Positions 45,610 to 52,391 of a stretch of 64,000 nt of DNA are shown piece after piece. The first letter of the stretch is position 1. Every line of letters begins with the position of its first letter. Below the pieces are notes generated by a model, which was given only the letters and a program-made list of their open reading frames with translations, was not told where the DNA came from and made no database searches. The translations under genes were made by a program, and so were the position numbers. Origin of the DNA: Spirulina subsalsa PCC 9445 (GTDB taxonomy: Bacteria > Cyanobacteriota > Cyanobacteriia > Cyanobacteriales > Spirulinaceae); assembly GCF_000314005.1 (NCBI RefSeq), contig NZ_JH980292.1, forward strand, positions 3,136,121 to 3,200,120. The letters are read 5' to 3'.

Positions 45610-46041
45610 TTAACGAATTGGATTAATCTTAAGCCGGAGTTTACCACTAGCGTCAATTTCTATGTCTACGTGGTGCTTCCCGCTTGATGTCGCTACAGCA
45701 ACAGTTCCAACTATGGCTCCAATACCACCGCCAACTGCTGCTCCAACGGGGCCACCAACTATGGCTCCAAAAAGCGCACCCACACCTGCACCCGCAAAAA
45801 TATAGAAGACAGAGTAATTTATTGTAGTGGCCGAAGCGGACAAGGGAATGAACGCGCCTGTAGCTACATTGACCCATTCACCTGATTTATTCTTATGTAA
45901 CTCAAAAATTGTTTTCAACTTCTCTGGAAGGTCTGAATACCGTTTTTAATCGGTAATAACCTCAACTTGCTCACCTTGCTCCAAGGCTGTTTTTAACTCA
46001 CGGTAAAACGTTTCTGTATCTGAGAAAACTAGCTTTCGCAT
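45610..46041 (-). pseudogene. Glycine-zipper protein with an in-frame TAA at codon 32
   Basis: From the ATG at 46041 the frame reads MRKLVFSDTETFYRELKTA..., stops at TAA (45946-45948), and continues uninterrupted as KRYSDLPEKLKTIFELHKNKSGEW into a 100-codon part. That part ends in a glycine zipper (GAGVGALFGAIVGGPVGAAVGGG) and HHVDIEIDASGKLRLKI. The restored protein is 143 aa. The later part could start at TTG (45918) or another site, but the continuous homology-like reading across the stop favours a one-codon nonsense mutation. The family is not one that I recognise. Confidence 0.65.
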
Positions 46042-46224
46042 ATACCTAATTAACCTTGAAAAGCCGCTGGTAAAACCGCACTATTTTAGTATGCCCACTC
46101 ATATCATCTTGGTGATCGTCTCATCAAAAAACTCAAAATGCTTCTTTATCAATGACCTCACATTGTTTTGTTTTAGTTCAGGAACAGATAATCTTTCGGC
46201 TGCCGTCCCCACTGAGGACTGAGC

Positions 46225-46371
46225 GGCATAACTATTTATTAGACCGCAATTGCAGGATAACTCACCCCTGGAGGGTGTTGTCAAGCACTGGCGGTCTAAC
46301 TCCGATATTATGGGATTATCCCGCACATACGGAATAACACCTGTTTTCGTCGTATTTTAGCGCAAGTCCTC
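46225..46371 (-). promoter_or_regulatory. attI-like site / cassette promoter, copy C
   Basis: Same repeat as copies A and B: TATTTATTAGACCGC ... TGTTGTCAAGCACTGGCGGTCTAA ... TTATCCCGCACATACGGAATAAC. The cassette-side core on the minus strand is GTTATGC. Followed to the left by the glycine-zipper cassette and on the right by a damaged integrase start. Confidence 0.6.
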
Positions 46372-46412
46372 TCATAGAAGTGCCTCAATTGCCCAAGTTT
46401 GCTCAATACTGC
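46372..46412 (+). pseudogene. Integron-integrase-like 5' fragment, copy 2 (degenerate)
   Basis: Matches the first ~13 codons of the fragment at 43735, including the leader TTTAGCGCAAGTCCT, but the start ATG has become ATA (TCATAGAAGTGCCTC) and similarity fades after GCCCAAG. It marks a second duplicated integrase start. Confidence 0.65.
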
Positions 46413-46442
46413 GCGTGTATCTTCCAGTATCGATGAAAACTC

Positions 46443-46673
46443 TCACTGAAGGTCTTTCTCCACCCGATGCTCTTCTCGCATCGCAGCTACTTCTTGGTCA
46501 GTGGGTGCAGGCTGGTCTGTTTTGAGTAAGCCGCGCATCCGTTGAATGGCACCAGAACGATCAGGCTTTGGACTTGGGGTATTCTGCAACGACTCAATGA
46601 TGCCACTGACCAACGCAAGTCGATCGCTCGGTGATAACTTGACCGCTTCTTCCTTGAGGTTTTGCAGTAACAT
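46443..46673 (-). CDS. Orphan antitoxin-like protein
   Basis: The 76-aa protein (MLLQNLKEEAVKLSPSDRLALVSGIIESL ... QRMRGLLKTDQPAPTDQEVAAM) resembles antitoxins of cyanobacterial VapC pairs with the phrase RGLLKTDQPAPTD. No PIN toxin is next to it; the integrase fragment follows instead. The toxin was probably lost. Confidence 0.6.
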   Translation of the reverse strand: MLLQNLKEEAVKLSPSDRLALVSGIIESLQNTPSPKPDRSGAIQRMRGLLKTDQPAPTDQEVAAMREEHRVEKDLQ

Positions 46674-46752
46674 GGATCGCTCTCTAGTCCAGATAGTCTA
46701 GATTGTATTAAAAACAATGATAACCCCGACGACTAGCTCGAATCCTTGCGTG

Positions 46753-46971
46753 TCAAGCAACTTGGACTGTTCTGGCTTCGGGAATCATTTCACCTTCTGC
46801 CTGCCAAGCTTCTAAGTACATTTCTATGACTTCTTCACCGTTATGAATTGCTTCTTCACGAGTTTTTCCGTGAGTGCAAGGCATCACAACAAGATCAGCA
46901 AATTCTGGAATTGTGACCAAAAAAAGCTGATCTTCATCAGACCACTGAACAATCATGCTGTATCGATTCAT
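46753..46971 (-). CDS. hicB: HicB-type antitoxin
   Basis: The 72-aa protein has the HicB partial-RNaseH-like fold (YSMIVQWSDEDQLFLVTIPEFADL, CTHGKTREEAIHNGEEVIEMYLEAW). It overlaps the HicA gene by 4 bp. No C-terminal DNA-binding domain is present, as in short HicB proteins. Confidence 0.88.
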   Translation of the reverse strand: MNRYSMIVQWSDEDQLFLVTIPEFADLVVMPCTHGKTREEAIHNGEEVIEMYLEAWQAEGEMIPEARTVQVA

Positions 46972-47192
46972 GAATCATCCTCCTCTCTTAACTCTTTCAG
47001 TGCAGTCAGTAACTTTTCTAGTTGTTTTTCTAGGTAGAGTGGCACATCATCTCCATCCTTGCCTGGAATAGTCAGTGTTTTTCCAATCAAAGGATGTCGC
47101 CAACGTTCATGGCTACCTTTGCCACGCTTGGGCAAGTAAACAAATCCTTCACGCGCAACCTGGGCTTTCAACTCTCGAATTTTCCTGGGCAT
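46968..47192 (-). CDS. hicA: HicA-type toxin (mRNA interferase)
   Basis: The 74-aa toxin has a dsRNA-binding-like fold with the catalytic-type pattern KIRELKAQVAREGFVYLPKRGKGSHERWRHPLIGKTLTIPGK, including the active His in GSHERW. HicA upstream of HicB, with overlapping stop/start, is the usual order. Confidence 0.9.
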   Translation of the reverse strand: MPRKIRELKAQVAREGFVYLPKRGKGSHERWRHPLIGKTLTIPGKDGDDVPLYLEKQLEKLLTALKELREEDDS

Positions 47193-47240
47193 CGATTTTG
47201 ACTAAAAACACAAAGGTAGGTACACCCTACTTCTCACTTT

Positions 47241-47537
47241 CTACTCCGTTGCATTCGCCAACTGCTCCAGCCGCTCCTGCTGATCCTGAGAGATACAAGC
47301 CTCCATCACCTGATCAATATCCCCATCGAGGATATTTGCCAGCGTGAAATTTTGCCCTAAACGGTGATCGGTGATGCGATTGTCCTTGTAATTGTAGGTG
47401 CGGATCTTCTCCGATCGCGCCCCCGTCCCCACCTGCGATCGCCGCAACGAAGTCACCTCCTCCTGCCGTTCCTGAAGTTTAATATCGTAGAGCTTCGCCC
47501 GCAGGATCTGCATCGCCCGCTCCAGCAACTCAGTCAT
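47241..47537 (-). CDS. Chimera: VapB-like start fused to the C-terminal part of release factor 1
   Basis: The 98-aa frame starts MTELLERAM like the vapB copies, then continues [85 protein letters not shown], the C-terminal ~95 residues of RF1 (PrfA). The junction is in GAGCGGGCGAT, shared by the two genes (RF1 also has an ERAMQIL sequence). The GGQ and stop-codon-reading parts are missing, so it cannot be a release factor. It is a captured fragment or a new fusion. Confidence 0.8.
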   Translation of the reverse strand: MTELLERAMQILRAKLYDIKLQERQEEVTSLRRSQVGTGARSEKIRTYNYKDNRITDHRLGQNFTLANILDGDIDQVMEACISQDQQERLEQLANATE

Positions 47538-47687
47538 TGCCCCTTCACCCAAAACTTTATACCCATTCTATCCATTATCGCGGCTCTCAGGCAGATTAAG
47601 CATAGCGCGATCGCGCTCTTGGAAAGTGGGTAGACTTCCCTGATCCTGCCAATGTTGTTAAAAAATAGGCATTGTCTCCAAAAACAT
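47515..47687 (-). pseudogene. VapBC remnant, copy IV
   Basis: It begins with the conserved start of the 39-codon frame (MFLETMPIF), here cut by a stop (TTTTAACAA), followed by the spacer and the vapB start that is fused to the prfA fragment. Same position relative to attC (site d) as copies II and III. Confidence 0.7.
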
Positions 47688-47707
47688 CACATTCCCAGCT
47701 TGATAAA

Positions 47708-47791
47708 ATTTAACGACCAAGATGAGTGGTGATGAGCCATACTGAAACGAAGCAAGAAACTGATATTCGCCGCTCCATCGACTTGTTAGCT
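47708..47791 (-). other. attC-like recombination site d
   Basis: 84 bp, ATTTAAC (47708-47714) to GTTAGCT (47785-47791). The arms AACGACCAAGATGAGTGG and CCGCTCCATCGACTTGTT pair less well than in a-c but keep the spacer and the one-base bulge at the same place. It lies 7 bp past the MazF stop. Confidence 0.7.
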
Positions 47792-47798
47792 GGTGCTG

Positions 47799-48137
47799 CT
47801 ACAGATACAAAACTGTTCGTAAGCCCTCATCTATCTCCTCCTGCAAGTAGTCTGGTAGTGAACCAATACGCTCAACCAAAAAAGTCTTATCGATCGTGAA
47901 AATTTGAGAGACATTTACAACGGAGTCTCTCGACAAACCCGACATTTCACGCGGCAACAGTACATTGCCCGGTGCTTCCGCTAACTGAATATTTGAGGTG
48001 ATGATAACGACGATAACCGTGCTAATTCGGCTTTGGGTAAAAGCATCATCCTGAATCACCAAGACGGGGCGACGATATCCAGGTTCTGAGGCGACTGGAG
48101 CGGGTAGGTTCGCCCACCAAATTTCTCCTCGATACAT
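47799..48137 (-). CDS. MazF/PemK-type toxin (second pair)
   Basis: I start at the ATG at 48137 (MYRGEIWWANLPAPVASEPGYRRPVLVIQDD), which overlaps the stop of its antitoxin by one base; 112 aa. The family core ISTVIVVIITSNIQLAEAPGNVLLPREMSGLSRDSVVNVSQI is intact. This second MazF differs strongly in sequence from that at 41616. Confidence 0.92.
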   Translation of the reverse strand: MYRGEIWWANLPAPVASEPGYRRPVLVIQDDAFTQSRISTVIVVIITSNIQLAEAPGNVLLPREMSGLSRDSVVNVSQIFTIDKTFLVERIGSLPDYLQEEIDEGLRTVLYL

Positions 48138-48373
48138 TACCAATCCTCGCAAGGCAAAGACATAAACTGCATCTTTGCCATCACTGGATCAAGTTCGGAG
48201 GACTCTCTAGCGTAAACTTGGTTTAACTTGAGCAAGATTTGATCACGGTTGTATCTTTCCAGATATACCTGTAACGCTTTTGTATAAAGCTCACTGCGCG
48301 ACAACCCTAACCGTTGAGCGAGTGCTTCTGCCTGCTCAAAAACTGAATCTGGAAGCGAAATTGCAGTTTTCAT
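48137..48373 (-). CDS. MazE-like RHH antitoxin (second pair)
   Basis: The 78-aa RHH protein starts MKTAISLPDSVFEQAEALAQRLGLSRSELYTKALQVYLERY and ends in an acidic toxin-binding tail. The stop codon overlaps mazF by one base (TAATG). Confidence 0.9.
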   Translation of the reverse strand: MKTAISLPDSVFEQAEALAQRLGLSRSELYTKALQVYLERYNRDQILLKLNQVYARESSELDPVMAKMQFMSLPCEDW

Positions 48374-48493
48374 AGTGACCTTAGCTGAAAGTTTTACTCC
48401 TTGGTTATACCTCAGTTATACCAGAACGGCAAGAACCAGCACACCCAAATGGCAACAGATAGCCTTTCTGTACGTCCCGAACCAAAAACTGGA

Positions 48494-48512
48494 GCCAGCT
48501 AACTATTTATTA
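48494..48512 (-). other. attI/attC core remnant
   Basis: GCTAACTATTTATTAGCC matches the outer 15 bp of the attI-like repeats (TAACTATTTATTAG). The rest of that repeat is absent. On the minus strand the core reads GTTAGCT. Confidence 0.45.
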
Positions 48513-48560
48513 GCCTGTACAACTTCGGCCAGGACTAGACAACATGACTTTATGAAAGAC

Positions 48561-48911
48561 TTATGCGTACAACAACTGGTTTCTAATTTCATCAGTTGTA
48601 AGCGTACTTACTAAAATGCCAATCCTCTGTGCAACCTCATAAGCATTTTTCTGGGGAACAATGATAATCCCGAAGTGTTGTTTACTCTCCTCCACATACT
48701 GGAGATGTAATCGCTCAAAATCAACACGATTATGTGTCAGGAAGCATCTTTCCATAGAAATTGCAAATTCCAGTTGTTCGCTGTCAGTTTTACCAAGTGC
48801 TGATTGTTCAGGAACGGTCGTGACATCCAGTCCGCGTGACCTTAGCAACGTGGCAACTAATGTTGACCTATCCTCATCAGTGTAAAGGGCTGCGAACACT
48901 GATAATGGCAA
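48561..48911 (-). CDS. DUF5615 toxin without partner, start region cut
   Basis: The 116-aa frame starts at TTG at 48911 or GTG at 48899 and reads LYTDEDRSTLVATLLRSRGLDVTTVPEQ ... LTHNRVDFERLHLQYVEE, a DUF5615 protein. The usual DUF433 antitoxin gene upstream is replaced by the IS4-type transposase fragment, so the pair was broken by that insertion and the authentic start may be lost. Confidence 0.7.
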   Translation of the reverse strand: MPLSVFAALYTDEDRSTLVATLLRSRGLDVTTVPEQSALGKTDSEQLEFAISMERCFLTHNRVDFERLHLQYVEESKQHFGIIIVPQKNAYEVAQRIGILVSTLTTDEIRNQLLYA

Positions 48912-48918
48912 TTGTTTA

Positions 48919-49317
48919 CTAGGCCAAGGTCGCGAACAAATTGAAGCTAGAGTCGTGAGTTTTAGCGACTTAGAGAAAAAGACTGAGTTTCGATTAGTAA
49001 CGAACTTACCCGAGACGGGAGAAGGAGGAGTTAGCTCAGAAGAAATTGCCGAGTTTTATCGTTTGCGTTGGTCAATTGAGTTGCTTTGGACATTTTTAAA
49101 GATGCACCTCAAATTAGATCGCCTCATCCCTAAAAATATCAACGGAATTGAAATCCAGATTTATAGTTGTCTGATTGCCTATTTACTTCTAAATATGCTC
49201 AAGATACCGACAGAGTTCGGTAAATCTTTATTGGATAAATTGCGATATTTACAGGCGTTTATGTGTCAAAAAATTAGCTATGTACACTGGTTTAGAGAGC
49301 TAGTGCCACCTGGTTAA
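48919..49317 (+). pseudogene. IS4-family transposase C-terminal fragment
   Basis: In-frame from about 48919 without a start: LGQGREQIEARVVSFSDLEKKTEFRLVTNLP..., then EIAEFYRLRWSIELLWTFLKMHLKLDRL with the catalytic Glu (Y-x-x-RW-x-IE motif of IS4) and a normal C-terminus. Both D residues lie in the lost part. No terminal repeats were found, so it is a fossil. Confidence 0.82.
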
Positions 49318-49359
49318 ATTTACCCCTTAACAGGGTTAGTGTGTCCATTTGTACTTAGT

Positions 49360-49815
49360 TCATAAGTACCGATTCAACACTTCTGCTTTAGGATTAACTA
49401 CTATTATCTCAGAAAAACGACTAAAATCATCGGAATTAAAAGTTAAAATATGAGTTAAATTATGTACCAACATAGCCGCTACTAAACGAGCATCATGAAC
49501 ATTGACCCCCTTGACTTGATAAGTGCGAACCAATCTTTCCCATTCAGAATAAATATTAGGATGGTCTGATAATAAAATGAAAAAAGCTTTTACTTTCTTA
49601 ATTTCCTCTTGTGTTTCAGAAATTGAATAACCTAACCCATTTTTCTCTTTAGGTCGAGTACACACATTCCAAAACTCAATTAAGTTTTGAGGCATAATAT
49701 ATAATTGATTTTTCTGTCTTTTTAAAATTGAAACTGAGTTAATCGCATCCTCATACATAGGATGGTCAGAATCAGCACTCCGTAAAAGAATGTTAGTATC
49801 CACTAAAAATAACAT
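49360..49815 (-). CDS. VapC-type PIN-domain toxin
   Basis: The 151-aa PIN nuclease has the acidic residues LVDTNILLRSAD (D), QNLIEFWNVCTRP (E) and VNVHDARLVAAM (D), plus HILTFNSDDFSRF (D). Stop/start overlap with its antitoxin is one base. Likely cuts tRNA or rRNA when free. Confidence 0.92.
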   Translation of the reverse strand: MLFLVDTNILLRSADSDHPMYEDAINSVSILKRQKNQLYIMPQNLIEFWNVCTRPKEKNGLGYSISETQEEIKKVKAFFILLSDHPNIYSEWERLVRTYQVKGVNVHDARLVAAMLVHNLTHILTFNSDDFSRFSEIIVVNPKAEVLNRYL

Positions 49816-50066
49816 TAACCTCTATCTCCATACATACTTTCTCGACTAATTGCTTCATCAGATAGCATAGGACTATTTTTAGAACGATGACTTTCAGCCC
49901 ATTCTCGAAATGCTTTTATCCATTCTTCTGTGGTTGCTGTTTCATAAAAAGGACGTTCTTCTATTTCATCAAGAGACATTACTTTTTGATTAAATAATTC
50001 CCTTTCTTCGGGGGTTAAAGATTGAACCACTTGTGCTAAAGATTCTACTAATTTTGTATTCATCAT
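49815..50066 (-). CDS. VapB-like antitoxin
   Basis: 83 aa: N-terminal TKLVESLAQVVQSLTPEERELFNQKVMS, then EERPFYETATTEEWIKAFREWAESHR, the usual toxin-binding tail in cyanobacterial VapBC. Its start overlaps the stop of the broken vapC above by one base. Confidence 0.8.
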   Translation of the reverse strand: MMNTKLVESLAQVVQSLTPEERELFNQKVMSLDEIEERPFYETATTEEWIKAFREWAESHRSKNSPMLSDEAISRESMYGDRG

Positions 50067-50272
50067 TAATTTACCTCAATTAATTTTAACCATGATAAAG
50101 ATTGAGAAACCGCATTAAATAAGCGTTTATCTGCTGTCCATAACTCTACTTATAACCGTTGGGCTAAAGCTAAATAATGAGCATCATAAGTTGCCGAAAG
50201 ATTATATAAACTAGCAAATTTTAACGCTTCTTGATGTAAATTAGCATCAAGACAGACTGTATTCTTAGTCAT
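50066..50272 (-). pseudogene. VapC fragment with internal deletion and TAA stop
   Basis: The frame MTKNTVCLDANLHQEALKFASLYNLSATYDAHYLALAQRL then meets TAA (50150-50152) and continues VELWTADKRLFNAVSQSLSWLKLIEVN. The first 11 residues are the PIN start, then most of the N-terminal half is missing and the C-terminal half is normal apart from the stop. So it has both a deletion and a nonsense change. Confidence 0.8.
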
Positions 50273-50537
50273 TAGCTTTCTCCTTCTCAAAACAACTACG
50301 AATTAATTCATCTTGTTGGGCGGTTCTTTCATCCCTTGTCTGTGTAATATATTCATTTAGAGGAGGATCAAAGGGTTTACCTCCTCGTCGGGCAAAAATC
50401 TTCTCTCGAACTTCTACCATCTTTTGATAAGCTTCTTGATTTTTATTAGAGGTTGTTTTTTCTTCTAAAAGTGTCTTTTCCTCAGGAGTTAAAGCATTAA
50501 TGATTTGGGCTAAAGTCTCAACTAATTGAGTGTTCAT
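50265..50537 (-). CDS. VapB-like antitoxin of the broken pair
   Basis: 90 aa (NTQLVETLAQIINALTPEEKTLLEEK ... PFDPPLNEYITQTRDERTAQQDELI), a paralogue of the antitoxin at 49815 in its first 25 residues. It overlaps the broken vapC by 8 bp, so the pair was once coupled. Confidence 0.75.
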   Translation of the reverse strand: MNTQLVETLAQIINALTPEEKTLLEEKTTSNKNQEAYQKMVEVREKIFARRGGKPFDPPLNEYITQTRDERTAQQDELIRSCFEKEKAND

Positions 50538-50625
50538 TGGGGGTTTCTCCTTGTTTAATTAGATTATTGGGAATAGAAATCAGCAAATTTGAAAAAATAA
50601 GAACTTATTAGAAATTTACTAATCC

Positions 50626-52100
50626 CTAGATTGCTTTGTGCCTCGCGGCGGACTCCCTAGCCTCTATTTTAGCTAAAGCTTCAGCCCCAACGATATACCT
50701 TGTCACTTGTTTAATTTCCTTAACCTCACCTGCTAATACTAAAGCTGGATTTTGAATCGTTAATAACTGGGGTTGTTCACCCTGACAATTCCACACCACA
50801 TACAACCAATAGGTATCCCCTAATTGTTGCGCCCTACGCCACTCATTAGACGTTAGTGACACATCCTGATTCATGCCAGCCCGTCCTTTAACCTCAATGC
50901 GTCGAATCGGTAAATTTCCCGTAATTTCGTCAGTTTGTCCCTCACTGCGAATATCAAACCCACTACCATCATTACGCTGAGAAATATCTTCAGGGGTCCA
51001 TCCCCGTTCTCTCTCATAGTTCATCACAAATTCCATTGCGATCGCTTCCACTTCAGGATCATTTCGCATTCCCGATGAGATGGGTTCAGTCGGAGGAATG
51101 ACTAAGGCTGTCCCTAAATACACTAACCGCCCCGGACGTACTAATTGCAGGTAATTTAGTTCATTTTGCTTATTTTGATAGCGTTCGGTTAAGGTTCTCA
51201 CCTTATTCTGGGCATTATCCCTTGCCACTCGGTAAGTGTCATCTCCTTTGGCCACTTTACCTGATAACGTAATATAAGCCTGTTTAGCGTCAGAAATCGC
51301 TGCTTCCATCGCTTTTGTCAGATAATCTTGCCGAATATGTAACTCCCGTTCCCGTTTTTCCCGTTCCTCCTGCATTAATTTCATTTGTGTTTTCACTTTT
51401 AACCATTTCTCTAAGGCTTGCTGTTCCTCTGGGGTAGGAGGTTGGCAGGAATTAGGAGTTAGGAGTTTGGAATTGGGATTTAGAGATGAATTACCCCCAA
51501 TTCCTAATTCCCGATTCCCAATTCCTAATTCCAGTGGCGTAAAATCATGCAAACAGTCCGTTGAAATAAATTGATAATTCCCTGCTTCTTTTTCCCGAAT
51601 TGCTACCATTTTCGCCCGTAAAATAACAGGATTACCCTTAATATCCTGTCCTGCTACCTGTACCTCAAAAAAGTGAATCCGATAAGGCGAAATCGCATCC
51701 GCATCTAAAAATAACGCTGATTGGTACCCCACCGTTTGTACTAATTGGCGGTCTAATCGTTCTGCAACCGCTCCAAATAAAGGATGCCCCGGCGAGACAA
51801 ATTCCGCATCTCCATGACTGGCTTCTTCCAGTTTTTCTTTATAATAAGTTCATTAACCGTTGATGTTGTTCAGAAGGGGAAAGATCCCCTAATTCCTCTA
51901 ATAAATCGGCAAAACACTTCTCCCGTTTCTTTAATGACGAGTAAATAGCATTTAAACTACTGGCTAACCGACGTTGTAACACGGTTCTCGCTAAAGCCAC
52001 AGATCCCTTCTTCTTACCTTGGGTTCGACCTAAATAACGGTTGATGTAGGTGGTGACTTCATCATAAAGGCGTTTTTCTGAACGTGATAATTCAAATACC
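50626..52100 (-). pseudogene. SNF2-type helicase with DUF3883 domain, 3' remnant
   Basis: The C-terminal 368 codons form an open frame ending in a DUF3883 domain (about 235-340: ERERGWTPEDISQRNDGSGFDI, RRIEVKGRAG, LTSNEWRRAQQLGDTYWLYVVWN). DUF3883 is common at the end of SNF2 helicases in defence loci such as DISARM. Upstream, in the next frame after a shift near 51845, KLEEASHGDAEFVSPGHPLFGAVAERLDRQL and FELSRSEKRLYDEVTTYINRYL ... VLQRRLASSLNAIY belong to the second helicase lobe. The first lobe with the DEAH box is gone. Around 51450-51533 a repeat is translated (LGIGNRELGIGGNSS). Confidence 0.8.
51450..51533. repeat. Heptamer-type repeat inside the helicase remnant
   Basis: The GGAATTAGGA / GGAGTTAGGA units and AATTCCTAATTCCCGATTCCC run, like the intergenic repeats of this genome, but here inside a coding frame without breaking it (length divisible by three). 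Confidence 0.75.
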
Positions 52101-52391
52101 TACAAGGTTATCTATCGGATGACTAAATGAGTTTTGACTAACCATAGTATCAATTTAGCGTTTTGCTCGACACCAAACTCCCTTCTTGACTTTATCAAGT
52201 TTGCTCTGGCTCTGGCCTAAACTCCATAAAACTTAAAATTGCTTAACAAGCTTGGGGAAAAATCGAGGACACAAAAGTTAGTGAGTCCAAAGCCTAAGTT
52301 CCCCTGATTCCCTGTTCCCCTAACCTCCCCCGTTGGCCTACCCCTCAAATTAAATGGGTATTAAAACCCCGGGTTTTTCACGGTGGGAGGA
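52101..52391. other. Intergenic region at the right edge of the island
   Basis: The gap holds the right copy of the flanking inverted repeat (52245-52310) and a short CCCCTGATTCCC patch. No gene is seen. Confidence 0.5.
52245..52310. repeat. Right copy of island-flanking inverted repeat
   Basis: Reverse complement reads AGGGGAACTTAGGCTTT-GGACTCACTAACTTTTGT and CCTCGATTTTTCCCCAAG, aligning with 39214-39281 over about 65 bp with one small indel. The two copies face each other across 13 kb. Confidence 0.75.

Noticed and set aside
46099-46326. 75-codon minus-strand frame covering attI-like copy C
   Set aside because: The first half is the attI repeat itself; the last half gives no recognisable domain.
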